From the NCBI RefSeq assembly GCF_044542075.1, contig NZ_JBITTU010000010.1, positions 90,126-154,125 of the forward strand: a stretch of DNA of 64,000 nucleotides, given 5' to 3'. Both the position numbers and the translations under genes were made by a program. Origin of the DNA: Leeuwenhoekiella sp044542075. GTDB taxonomy: Bacteria; Bacteroidota; Bacteroidia; Flavobacteriales; Flavobacteriaceae. The notes under the pieces were generated by a model. It was not told the origin of the DNA, ran no database searches, and saw nothing but the letters and a program-made list of their open reading frames with translations. Of this stretch, positions 17,063 to 26,057 are shown piece by piece. Each line of letters begins with the position of its first letter. Position 1 is the stretch's first letter.

Positions 17063-19081
17063 TTAGAATTTAATGGTTTGTGTCTTTCCAGTAGTAAATG
17101 TTACTTCTGCTTTATCGTTTGTAAGCTTTAAAGTAAGCGGCATCAATTCCTCTTCACTAAACGATTCTCCAGATTTTTTCCAAAGCATTAATGTAGCAAA
17201 CACTGTACTTTTAGCCTTTGGCGAAAAATCAGCAATCACATTGATAACTTTGCTAAAGTCTGCTACAGGATGTAAACCTTCAGATTCTTTTATTTCGGTG
17301 TTACTCCAGCCACTTAAGGGTACAAGCGCCAATACATACTCGCCATTATCAATGAGTGTCGCTTCGGTATTACCAATTTTAATTTTAGATTCTGTAATTG
17401 GTTTACCTTCTAGTTTAGGTAAAGCGTAATGTCCTAAACGCATTTTTACGGGCACCGTACTCAACTGTTTATCTACGCGTAAAATTCCGTTAGGTAGTGG
17501 CATTTCTGCGAGTTGCATTTTTACCTGATCGTTTGTTTCTAAAACTGCATCTCTGTAATACACACCACTTTCATAATTTTTAAAGGTATACAACCTCCAC
17601 GGCTCCCATTCTTTCTTGGCATTTAAAAACACATAGTTCATAGAGATGGTACCATCTTCACCATCTGCCTGCCACGGAAACGCCGAGTTATAAGATAGCT
17701 TATTGTAATTTTCGCTAGAGCGAAATCCTTGCCAATCGTCTGCTTTTTTCTCGTGACACCAGGCTCTTACCTCAGCAGCGCCTATGTTTGCATAATCTGT
17801 AATTAAAATATTTGATGCAGCTTGAAATTTATTATAGACCTTATTTTTTTCAAAAGTTGATTCCCACGGACCTTCATTTTCAGTAGCTGTCCAAAACTTA
17901 TTATCCTCTGGCAATAGCAATCCTAGAAAGGCTTTACCCATCCAAAATACACTTCCGCGTGTACTGTAGTTTTGGACTGCAGGTTCAAAATGGTCATAAA
18001 ACCCCAACGTAGGGATTCTATCTTTTAAAAATTCGGGGTTTTCTAAAAACTGAAGTAATGTGCTGGATGAGATGTGACGCAACCAGCCAAAATTAATCGT
18101 ATCGTCATTTAATGTTCCCGAAAACGGAAACGGACTAATTGAAGCAATACGGTAACTGATGCTTCTTCCCCACATAATCATCTTACCATCTTCTGCAAAC
18201 ATATAAGGATAGTGATACACTAAATCCTGAAAATTAGTTTTAAAACCTTTTGCAAATTCCGGGTAATGCGTATCGCCATAAACCGTTGCCCACATAGGAC
18301 CGTATACCTGAAATGCCCACATACTGTAATAATCATAAGCGGGATTGTCATTGTACCAACCCTGACCCCGGTAGTCGTCTAAGGATTTTTGTAAATATTC
18401 TTCAAGCAAAGGTTTATTAACTTTATAACCCTGAGCATCAAAAAAGCTTAATACAAATATGTTGAAGAATTTCCAGTTAGAATCTACTGTAGGACCATCT
18501 CCATAACTCAGCATTGAAGCTGCAAGACCATCTTTTACCTCCTGACTTAATGGTTCCCATAAGGTTTCGGGTGATATAAATAATGAAATCGCCAATGCTC
18601 CATATTCGACTAAGTTCTGACTGGGACCGCCATTACCTCTGTGCTTAATATAAGCAGGATCGTTAGGATCTAATAACTTAGGAATCTGATGCTGATAATA
18701 TTCTGCTACTTTAATTCCGTTTAAGGTAAGATTGGGCTCTTTTTTAAGTAGTGGTGCTGCTACAAACAGTGTACGTACCAAACCTTCTAATTTCTCGGTA
18801 GGAACCCGATCTACACTATGTGGATAACTCTTACCCGGAAGTTTAGGAAACTTCATAGGGTCGTCTAGATTATCTATGTAGCTAAAGGCACCTTCAAGAA
18901 TATAACGTGCCGCATCTTCCCAGTGTTTTCTGGTCATCCCCGTTAACGGACTCGTTGTTAAATCTGGATTCTCGACCTTAAAAAGTGGCATTTCGCCATC
19001 TACTTGTTTCGCCGGTTTTATTTCTTGAGCGAATGCACTGCCTGTAAGCAACAATAGACAAAGTACTTTTACTATTTTCAT
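17063..19081 (-). CDS. Large DUF2264 secreted protein (probable glycan-active enzyme)
   Basis: 672 residues, signal peptide MKIVKVLCLLLLTGSAFA before QEIKP. The first 400 residues match the DUF2264 pattern (LTGMTRKHWEDAARYILEGAFSYI, GNGGPSQNLVEYGALAISLFISPETLW, WYNDNPAYDYYSMWAFQVYGPMWA, MIMWGRSISYRIASISPF), expected to be an alpha/alpha barrel; a beta-rich domain follows. DUF2264 proteins are typical PUL members. From memory, relatives include beta-glucuronidases and an oligosaccharide dehydratase acting on uronate-containing glycans, which should be checked. A second, shorter DUF2264 gene lies two genes upstream with GH105 between. A 19-bp palindrome lies just upstream of the start codon. 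Confidence 0.75.
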   Translation of the reverse strand: MKIVKVLCLLLLTGSAFAQEIKPAKQVDGEMPLFKVENPDLTTSPLTGMTRKHWEDAARYILEGAFSYIDNLDDPMKFPKLPGKSYPHSVDRVPTEKLEGLVRTLFVAAPLLKKEPNLTLNGIKVAEYYQHQIPKLLDPNDPAYIKHRGNGGPSQNLVEYGALAISLFISPETLWEPLSQEVKDGLAASMLSYGDGPTVDSNWKFFNIFVLSFFDAQGYKVNKPLLEEYLQKSLDDYRGQGWYNDNPAYDYYSMWAFQVYGPMWATVYGDTHYPEFAKGFKTNFQDLVYHYPYMFAEDGKMIMWGRSISYRIASISPFPFSGTLNDDTINFGWLRHISSSTLLQFLENPEFLKDRIPTLGFYDHFEPAVQNYSTRGSVFWMGKAFLGLLLPEDNKFWTATENEGPWESTFEKNKVYNKFQAASNILITDYANIGAAEVRAWCHEKKADDWQGFRSSENYNKLSYNSAFPWQADGEDGTISMNYVFLNAKKEWEPWRLYTFKNYESGVYYRDAVLETNDQVKMQLAEMPLPNGILRVDKQLSTVPVKMRLGHYALPKLEGKPITESKIKIGNTEATLIDNGEYVLALVPLSGWSNTEIKESEGLHPVADFSKVINVIADFSPKAKSTVFATLMLWKKSGESFSEEELMPLTLKLTNDKAEVTFTTGKTQTIKF

Positions 19082-19093
19082 ATTTTTTTATAT

Positions 19094-19112
19094 AAATGTA
19101 ATAAACACATTT
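19094..19112 (-). promoter_or_regulatory. Palindromic operator candidate upstream of the DUF2264 gene
   Basis: AAATGT-N7-ACATTT, with the full 19-mer AAATGTAATAAACACATTT. It lies 13 bp upstream of the minus-strand start codon at 19081. It matches 18 of 19 positions with a palindrome at 44644-44662 read on the minus strand, in the promoter region of the second PUL. The size and symmetry fit a dimeric GntR- or LacI-type regulator. Confidence 0.6.
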
Positions 19113-19165
19113 GTAAAACTTAGCATAGTTTCCCCCATATTTGAAGGAACTATACCTTTAATAAA

Positions 19166-20359
19166 CTATTGTTTTTCTACAAAACGATACATCTCTGAAG
19201 CAGCTAGTAAAAATGCTCCTACCCCAAAATCTGCAGTAGATTTTACATCAACTACTTGCCCGGGAATTGCTTTTTCGCCGATAGGCTGTACATATCCTAC
19301 ACTACCATCATCCTGTAATGCTACTTCACTTAAGTACGCCCAGCTTTTTTCAACAACCGGCACATACGTGTCTGTATCAAGGATACCATTATTAATTCCC
19401 CATAAATACCCGTAAGTAAAAAATGCTGTACCACTGGTTTCTGGTCCCGGAGCGTGCGCAGGATCAAGAATACTACGTGTCCAGTAGCCTTCGGGTTGTT
19501 GTGCACTTTTTAATGCAGCAGCCATCGTTTTAAAACGCGCTATATACTCATCACGATATTTTGCATCTTCCGGTAAATCCTGAATAACTTTTGCCAGGCC
19601 AGCAAATACCCAACCGTCACCACGAGCCCAGAAATCTTTCTTTCCGTTAGCACTTTTGTGTTTTGGATATACATATTTTGCATCGCGGAAATACAACCCT
19701 GCTTCCTCATCAAACATAATACTGTTTGCATATGCCAAATATTCATGCAACTTTTCTAGGTAGAGCTCATTGCCTGTAACCTTATACAACTTGGTCATCA
19801 CCGGCATTACCATATATAGGCCATCAGCCCACCACCAGTAATCATTAGCTTCGGTAGACATCTGGTATTCCATCACTTCACGAGCGCGTGCTATTTTTGA
19901 ATCATCTGTAAAACCTTCTATCGTATATAAATCTATATAGGTTTGAAACGCAATTTGCCAGTCTCCAAATAATACATAGTCATCACTTTCACCATAAGAA
20001 TATTTCCAGTGTGATTTATCATCAGATTTGGCGCCTTTCCATTCATTTTTCTCTGCCCAGGCCGTAGAATAATCTAAAAAATCCTGATTCTTAGTAACCT
20101 TATAGGCTTCTATATTTCCGGTGTGATATGCAGCAGGATGCCAAAAAGCTCGCGCGTGTTTTGGATGAGTCTCCTGCCAGTGTGTATTTACCTTATTTAT
20201 AATTGCAACTACTTCATTTTTATCTTGTGGCAAAGCTGAAATTTCAGCGGTTTCTACTACTTCATCTGTGCTTTTATCTGTGGTACTCTTGCAGCTTACT
20301 ACAAGTAGGCTCAAGGTTATTCCCAATGCCATCTGGTTTGAATACTTTATTAATTTCAT
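19166..20359 (-). CDS. GH105-type unsaturated glucuronyl/galacturonyl hydrolase lipoprotein
   Basis: 397 residues with lipobox Cys23 (LLVVSCKST). The GH88/GH105 alpha6/alpha6-barrel signatures are clear: DDYVLFGDWQIAFQTYIDLY, NDYWWWADGLYMVMPVMTKLYKVTG with the presumed catalytic acid D179, FWARGDGWVFAGLAKVIQDLP, and SGTAFFTYGYLWGINNGIL. The enzyme hydrates the 4,5-double bond of an unsaturated uronic acid at the end of an oligosaccharide, releasing it as a 5-keto acid. Its presence implies a lyase acting upstream, for which the BNR_4 protein is the candidate. It lies between two DUF2264 genes, 84 and 31 bp away, and is cell-surface or periplasmic. Confidence 0.85.
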   Translation of the reverse strand: MKLIKYSNQMALGITLSLLVVSCKSTTDKSTDEVVETAEISALPQDKNEVVAIINKVNTHWQETHPKHARAFWHPAAYHTGNIEAYKVTKNQDFLDYSTAWAEKNEWKGAKSDDKSHWKYSYGESDDYVLFGDWQIAFQTYIDLYTIEGFTDDSKIARAREVMEYQMSTEANDYWWWADGLYMVMPVMTKLYKVTGNELYLEKLHEYLAYANSIMFDEEAGLYFRDAKYVYPKHKSANGKKDFWARGDGWVFAGLAKVIQDLPEDAKYRDEYIARFKTMAAALKSAQQPEGYWTRSILDPAHAPGPETSGTAFFTYGYLWGINNGILDTDTYVPVVEKSWAYLSEVALQDDGSVGYVQPIGEKAIPGQVVDVKSTADFGVGAFLLAASEMYRFVEKQ

Positions 20360-20390
20360 TATTATTAGGTTGTAAGATTTAATTTATAAA

Positions 20391-21605
20391 TTAGTAATGG
20401 TGGTCTATATTAATATTCTGACCACTCCATATTTTCTTTTGAGTCCAGTCTGTCTCGGGATTACTCCATAAAGGAGCGTCTGCAGGCAGCCCCAGTATTA
20501 AAAACACTTCAGAACAGAGGTATAAACTACCTGTTGAAATATAACCTTCTCCGATATTATTTTGAGCTCCGTATAATCCTACTTTTAGCCATCCATTTTC
20601 ATCAAAAGTTCCCGGAGCCTCAATTTGATTTTTCACCATAGTAAACAGCGCATCTCGTACTTGAGCGGGTGCTACATCTTTAGGCAACTCATCTCTTAGT
20701 GCAACTTGCGACAGCAGTTGGAATGCTCCAAAACGATAAGCCAGAGATCTCCCGATAGGAGGATATGTACCTTGCGGACCAATCAAACGCTCTTGAATTG
20801 CTGCATAACGGGTTGCACGTTCTTTTGCTCTTTTATAATCTCTATCTTTTGCGTGACCGGTTTCTTCTAGTGTTTTATAAATATCAAGCAACATAGGCTG
20901 AATTACAAAACTGTTGTAGTAATCCCAGTGAAAATCGGGTCCATCGCCATACATCCCATCTCCCAGATACCATTCTTTATGCTTATTCAATGCGTAGTCT
21001 ATACGTATTAAATCTCCACTAGTATCAAACTTGAGCAAAGCGGCTTCTACCATAGCAGTAAAGAGTAACCAATTGCTGTAATACGGTTCTATTTTACGTG
21101 ATGATTTTAAAGCGTTAATTACGTTTTCTTGAGTTTTCTTATCTAAACGATCCCACGTTTGTGTAGGCGCTCTTAATAAACCTTGTGCTAAAAAAGCAGC
21201 ATCAACCAGTGGCTGACGGTCTGTGCTAAAATTCATAAAATCATCAGCCTCGGGATTGGTTCCGTTTTCTAAACCTTTTAAAACGAGCTTAATGTACTTT
21301 TCTCGCAATTTACCCTCTTTAGTATCATCAGGACCTAACTCCAGCCACGGTGCCATTCCAGAAAATAAACGCCCAAAACCTTCCAAATAGGTTACGTGTT
21401 TGCGATCATCCCAGGCTCCCGGAGAGCGCTCTACCGGCATTTTTTCTTTTAACTGGTCTTTACTTAATGCCTCTAAAAGCGGATCGGCAATTTTTATCAT
21501 GGTATTTACCATATACTCCCGCTTTTCTTGTGCTTGTAAGTCTTTTATACCCGTGATTACACCAATACATAGCGCCAAAACAAAAGTTAACTGTTGTTTA
21601 TTCAT
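20391..21605 (-). CDS. Short DUF2264 secreted protein
   Basis: 404 residues with an N-terminal signal-like segment (MNKQQLTFVLALCIGVITGI). It covers only the alpha-barrel part of DUF2264: RSPGAWDDRKHVTYLEGFGRLFSGMAPWLEL, FSTDRQPLVDAAFLAQGLLRAP, SNWLLFTAMVEAALLKF, YGDGPDFHWDYYNSFVIQPMLLDIY and IGRSLAYRFGAFQLLSQ. The beta-domain of the larger paralogue is absent. A role as a hydrolase or dehydratase on uronate-containing oligosaccharides is inferred from family context, not from recognised catalytic residues. It lies 12 bp downstream of GH16 and 31 bp upstream of GH105. Confidence 0.75.
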   Translation of the reverse strand: MNKQQLTFVLALCIGVITGIKDLQAQEKREYMVNTMIKIADPLLEALSKDQLKEKMPVERSPGAWDDRKHVTYLEGFGRLFSGMAPWLELGPDDTKEGKLREKYIKLVLKGLENGTNPEADDFMNFSTDRQPLVDAAFLAQGLLRAPTQTWDRLDKKTQENVINALKSSRKIEPYYSNWLLFTAMVEAALLKFDTSGDLIRIDYALNKHKEWYLGDGMYGDGPDFHWDYYNSFVIQPMLLDIYKTLEETGHAKDRDYKRAKERATRYAAIQERLIGPQGTYPPIGRSLAYRFGAFQLLSQVALRDELPKDVAPAQVRDALFTMVKNQIEAPGTFDENGWLKVGLYGAQNNIGEGYISTGSLYLCSEVFLILGLPADAPLWSNPETDWTQKKIWSGQNINIDHHY

Positions 21606-21617
21606 TGTCTTATTATC

Positions 21618-22484
21618 TTATGATTTTTGAAATATTCGCACGTAATCAACCTCATAGGATCTTGGAAAGCTTGTGCCTTTTAGTTCACCTCCATTAGAAC
21701 CTAATGCCAGATTAAGCAATAAATAATGCGGCTGTTGAAACCCATTAAATCCGTCTACATTTTTAGTTTTACTTAAATCTATTGTATTTAATAACTCATC
21801 ATCCAGATAGAGTTTTATATAATCTTCGGTCCAGTCCATTTTCCAGATATGAAATTTATTGGGCCAGTCTGAATCTTTTTCTAAAAAGGCAGTAAAAGGA
21901 ATTGCCTCACTATCCCAGGAAACCCCTCGTTCTTTTCCTTTCCATGCGGCATTCGCTAAAATGTGAGAAACACCATCAATTTGGTAATATTCCATAATGT
22001 CTATCTCACCATTTGAAGGCCATCTTTTTTTGACTCCCAATGTCCAGATTGCAGGCCACATTCCGCTTGCAGTATCAATTTTTGCGCGTACTTCTACAAT
22101 ACCGTATTTAAACTCATACTTACCACGCGTATTAATGCTGGAAGAAGTATAGTTTGCTACTTGTCTATTCTTTTTCCAGTTGTTACTTTGCGCTATATAA
22201 TTGGGATTGTTAACTATTTCTCGCTTTCCAGTAATTACGAGATTACCACGTTTGATAGTGGCATTTTCTTCTTGATACCATTGCATCTCATTATTGCGTA
22301 CAAAACCGTACTCATATGACCAAAACTCAGGATTAGGTTTTGATCCTTTATTAAATTCGTCATTCCAAACAAGCGTATATCCTTTAGGAACTTCAAGCTT
22401 TTTAATAATAGTGAGTGCGTCTGTAGACTTACAAGAAACCTGTATTAAAAAGAGTAAAATAAAAAGGTGTTTGATTGTATTCAT
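21618..22484 (-). CDS. GH16 endo-glycanase lipoprotein
   Basis: 288 residues with lipobox Cys18 (IQVSCKST). The GH16 active site is GEIDIMEYY, giving nucleophile E160, assisting D162 and acid/base E165; the extra Met makes it the beta-bulge ExDxxE type used by laminarinases, agarases and related beta-1,3/1,4-glycanases. Other conserved parts are GYTLVWNDEFNKG and GKYEFKYGIVEVRAKIDTASGMWPAIWTLG. It hydrolyses internal beta-linkages of a glucan or galactan; the substrate cannot be read from this. It is likely the endo-acting enzyme of the PUL and starts the DUF2264-GH105 gene group, 12 bp before the next gene. Confidence 0.88.
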   Translation of the reverse strand: MNTIKHLFILLFLIQVSCKSTDALTIIKKLEVPKGYTLVWNDEFNKGSKPNPEFWSYEYGFVRNNEMQWYQEENATIKRGNLVITGKREIVNNPNYIAQSNNWKKNRQVANYTSSSINTRGKYEFKYGIVEVRAKIDTASGMWPAIWTLGVKKRWPSNGEIDIMEYYQIDGVSHILANAAWKGKERGVSWDSEAIPFTAFLEKDSDWPNKFHIWKMDWTEDYIKLYLDDELLNTIDLSKTKNVDGFNGFQQPHYLLLNLALGSNGGELKGTSFPRSYEVDYVRIFQKS

Positions 22485-22926
22485 CTTTTATTGAATTTTA
22501 ACCTATATGAAGAAGATTATTGATTTAAAAAAAGATTGATTTAAAGTATTTTCTTTTTTCAATACTATTTAACATTGTTCATTAATCGACTTCTCTACTG
22601 CCTAACTATAGGTTTTACTCTTAAACCTTAATATTTGATTTGCCGTTCAATTCTACTTTTCAATTTATACCCTTTTATAACTTTAAAACAGAAATTTCTC
22701 AGAGTGAGTTTGCGGTAAATTCAGGAATTAAAGCTTATTCACTGATGTTGATTTATCTCATAAAACCCTCATTAAGTTTTCAGTATAAACAGGTTAACTA
22801 TCAATCAGTGCAACAGCTACTTCGAGATTATTATCGGGATTTGTAACTATTGCAGCCGTCTGGCCCCTAAAAATGGAGCCAGAAGAATGCAACTTATATT
22901 TAAAAGGTTCTTAGCGCCTACTTTGT
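22485..22926. other. Non-coding gap inside the PUL
   Basis: About 440 bp with no gene I can support. The 68-codon frame at 22640-22846 has no recognisable content. A hairpin TCTGGC/GCCAGA (22859-22883) downstream of the GH2 gene on the minus strand has no T-tract and could only weakly attenuate transcription. The remainder presumably holds the GH16 promoter. Confidence 0.5.
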
Positions 22927-25900
22927 TTATTCTAACAATGAGATAGTATAGCTGTAGCTATATGAATTATCCTCTAATCTGTATTTTTCTAATGGATATT
23001 CTCCCCAACTGTTAAGACCTCCTAAACCGCGTTGTTTTAAATCTAAATGAAGAAAGACCTTATCCTGTACCTTTAAATCTGTTGGGTGTCTCTGATTTTT
23101 AGAAAAACCTGGGTCAAGATCCTCTGTAGAAATATTGAGAGCACTAAACCCTAAAGGCTGAGCTCCGGAAATCTTCAATCCTTTGCCAGCAGCATTAGAT
23201 AATGTCAACCAGCGTGCATCAGTATGATATCCTGATTCCTGTGGGCGAATGTAGGTATATGTAAATTGATTCTCTACGTTGTCTTCATAAGTACCTAAAA
23301 ATGCAGATTCTTTACGATCTGAATAATTTTCCCATGGACCACGGCCGTAATACTTTAGATTATTAAAACTTCCATCTAGAATCATACGCATTCCAAAACG
23401 AGGCATTTCAGGTATTTCTTTACCGCTCATATCTATACTAGCTGTTACGGTGATTTCTCCTGTATTAGCAATTAAGTAACTAATCGTATATGGCACATCT
23501 ACCCCTGCAAGTTGATGCATTACAGTAACCGGCAAGCCATTATCAGTAAGCTTTCCTACCTCTGCAGATATTAATTGTGCGTCTTTAGAAGCCGTTTTCC
23601 AGGCTTGTAATTTCTTCGGCATACCATTACCAAAATCATTATCGGTAGGAGCTCTCCAAAAATAAGGCTGCGGAAACTCACTTACTACAGCACCTGCATT
23701 CTTAAGTTGGTACGTTTCAATCTGACCTGTTTTTAGGTTTATAGCTCCCATTACTTTATCAGAACTGAACTGTAGGGTGTCATTTGTAGTTTTAAATACA
23801 AGTTTACTTTCTGAGGTACTATCTTTTTTAGAAGCAAAATAATTATTCTTGTTCATATCAAATTGCTCACGCGCCATCTCAAAACCAGCAGGAATTAATG
23901 CTGAAGCTTTAGTTGTATATGCATAAACATCTAAGAAATATTCCCCTTGTGTCATTTCAGGTAAATCAAGTTGTACAGATTCTTGTGTGTTAGGTTCTGC
24001 CGAAACTTTAAATTCTCCTGTTTCTACCGAAATACCATCCTTCAGTAGGTTCCATTTAAAACTGAATTGATCAAGATTTGTATAGTTGTATTCATTTGTG
24101 ACATTCAAAGAGTTACCTATTATAGAAAATTCTATAGGTTGATATACTTTCTTCACTTCGGCTAAAGAAGGATGTGCAATACGATCTGCTGTAACTAACC
24201 CATTTGCATTAAAATTTTCATCATTCTGTAAATCTTTACCTCCAAGGTCACCACCATATGCCCAGAACTCACGACCATCATCTGTTTTAGCTCTTAATCC
24301 CTGATCTACCCAATCCCAGATAAAACCGCCTTGCATATGTGGGCTACTGTCTATAATATCCCAATACTCTCTAAAATTACCGCTGCTGTTTCCCATTGCG
24401 TGTGAGTACTCACACATTATGTAAGGTCTTGTAACATCTGTGCGTTCTGCATATTCCTTCATATCCTTAAGTCGCGGATACATAGGTGCAACGACATCTG
24501 TATCACGGTTTTGACCTGCCTGCTCAAAAGTTACTAAACGCGAAGTATCCGTTTTCTTTAACCAATCATAAGCTTCATAGAAAACCGGACCATTACCAGA
24601 CTCATTACCCATAGACCAAAGAATAACTGATGTATGATTTTTATCCATCTCATACATACGCTGAATACGATCTAAATGTGCAGGAGCCCATTCTTCTAAA
24701 TATGCAGGATGTTTAGACTCATCTATTTTGCCCTGAAATTCTGCGCCCATTGCATGGGTTTCAATATTTGCCTCATCAACAATGTAAAAACCAAACTCAT
24801 CTGCAAGATCATAAACAGCCTGACCGTGTGGATAGTGGCTCATACGTACTGCGTTGATATTATTACGCGCCATTAATTCAAAATCTTTACGCGTCATCTC
24901 AAGATCTGGTACATGACCTTTATCTGGGTGATGCTCGTGCAGGTTTACCCCACGTACTGTAACAGCCTTACCATTAACTAAAAGCTGTGCATTTTTAAGC
25001 TCTACTTTTCTAAAACCGGTGCGCCCAGAAGTAACTGCCACTGTGTGCCCATTTTTATCTTCTAGCTTGATGATGTAATTATATAGATATGGAGTTTCTC
25101 CGCTCCACTTTAATATATCAGGAATTGTCAAATCAAACGATAAATTACCACCTGCCGCAGGTACATTTTTCTTTTCGGCTAAAACCAGATTTCCATCTTT
25201 ATCAAAAAGAGCAACCTGTACTCGTGGATTTTTAATTTTACTTTTTGCGAAAGAACGTATATCTACCTCAGCAGAAAATTTTCCATTTTTATAATTAGCA
25301 TCCAAATCACTGGTAACTCGATAATCCCAAATCGTAGTTTTAGGCATTGCCTGTAGAAAAACAGTACGCTCTATACCACTTAACCTCCAGAAATCTTGAT
25401 CTTCCAGATAGCTTCCGTCGTGCCAGCGAGTAACCTGTACTGCTAGTAAATTTTCTCCTTTTTGTAAATAGCTGGTTATATTAAATTCTGCCGGGGTTTT
25501 AGAAGCCTTTGTCATACCTACTTCTTTACCATTTACAAATATGCGCGCATACCCTGAAATGGAGCCAAAACTTAAAACAACTTCTTTATCACTCCACCCT
25601 TCAGGTACAGTAAATGAGGTACGGTAACTTCCTACAGGATTGTAATCCCCGTTTATAAAGGGCGGGTTTTTAGGAAAAGGATAAGCTACGTTTGTGTAAA
25701 TAGGTATATCAAAACCTTCGGTCTCCCAGTTAGAAGGGACATTTATAGCATCCCAACCGCTGTCGTCTAAATCGGTTTTATAAAAATCCTGCAGAAGTTG
25801 TTCTGGATTTTTTGCAAGATTAAATTTCCAGGTTCCATCAAGGCTTTTATAAAGAGATGATTTTTCGGGGGTGCGCGTTTGAGCGTTTTTTGCTTTTTCA

Positions 25901-26037
25901 TATAAAACAAATGCACTGCGACCTTCTTCCTTATTTCTATCTAAAATTGTGGGATTTTCCCACTCATTCTGCTGGTTTTGGGCGATTGCGCTACAAAGGC
26001 ACAACAGGCTCAAAAGGGTTACAATAGTTTTTCTCAT
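22927..26037 (-). CDS. GH2 beta-galactosidase (LacZ-like)
   Basis: 1036 residues with a signal peptide (MRKTIVTLLSLLCLCSAIA). All five LacZ-type domains are present: sugar-binding (VPSNWETEGFDIPIYTNVAYPFP), immunoglobulin-like, the TIM barrel with RGVNLHEHHPD and RMSHYPHGQAVYDLADEFGFYIVDEANIETH, the linker domain, and a C-terminal beta-galactosidase small-chain domain (YFWRAPTDNDFGNGMP ... GRGPWENYSDRK). The acid/base is E479 in WSMGNESGNG and the nucleophile E543 in MCEYSHAMGNS. It removes terminal beta-galactose in the periplasm. It follows the BNR_4 gene by 20 bp. Confidence 0.93.
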   Translation of the reverse strand: MRKTIVTLLSLLCLCSAIAQNQQNEWENPTILDRNKEEGRSAFVLYEKAKNAQTRTPEKSSLYKSLDGTWKFNLAKNPEQLLQDFYKTDLDDSGWDAINVPSNWETEGFDIPIYTNVAYPFPKNPPFINGDYNPVGSYRTSFTVPEGWSDKEVVLSFGSISGYARIFVNGKEVGMTKASKTPAEFNITSYLQKGENLLAVQVTRWHDGSYLEDQDFWRLSGIERTVFLQAMPKTTIWDYRVTSDLDANYKNGKFSAEVDIRSFAKSKIKNPRVQVALFDKDGNLVLAEKKNVPAAGGNLSFDLTIPDILKWSGETPYLYNYIIKLEDKNGHTVAVTSGRTGFRKVELKNAQLLVNGKAVTVRGVNLHEHHPDKGHVPDLEMTRKDFELMARNNINAVRMSHYPHGQAVYDLADEFGFYIVDEANIETHAMGAEFQGKIDESKHPAYLEEWAPAHLDRIQRMYEMDKNHTSVILWSMGNESGNGPVFYEAYDWLKKTDTSRLVTFEQAGQNRDTDVVAPMYPRLKDMKEYAERTDVTRPYIMCEYSHAMGNSSGNFREYWDIIDSSPHMQGGFIWDWVDQGLRAKTDDGREFWAYGGDLGGKDLQNDENFNANGLVTADRIAHPSLAEVKKVYQPIEFSIIGNSLNVTNEYNYTNLDQFSFKWNLLKDGISVETGEFKVSAEPNTQESVQLDLPEMTQGEYFLDVYAYTTKASALIPAGFEMAREQFDMNKNNYFASKKDSTSESKLVFKTTNDTLQFSSDKVMGAINLKTGQIETYQLKNAGAVVSEFPQPYFWRAPTDNDFGNGMPKKLQAWKTASKDAQLISAEVGKLTDNGLPVTVMHQLAGVDVPYTISYLIANTGEITVTASIDMSGKEIPEMPRFGMRMILDGSFNNLKYYGRGPWENYSDRKESAFLGTYEDNVENQFTYTYIRPQESGYHTDARWLTLSNAAGKGLKISGAQPLGFSALNISTEDLDPGFSKNQRHPTDLKVQDKVFLHLDLKQRGLGGLNSWGEYPLEKYRLEDNSYSYSYTISLLE

Positions 26038-26057
26038 GTATTTAGTTAATTGGAATT

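Noticed and set aside
22640..22846. 68-codon frame in the PUL gap
   Set aside because: No recognisable motif, no ribosome-binding context, and atypical composition; treated as non-coding.
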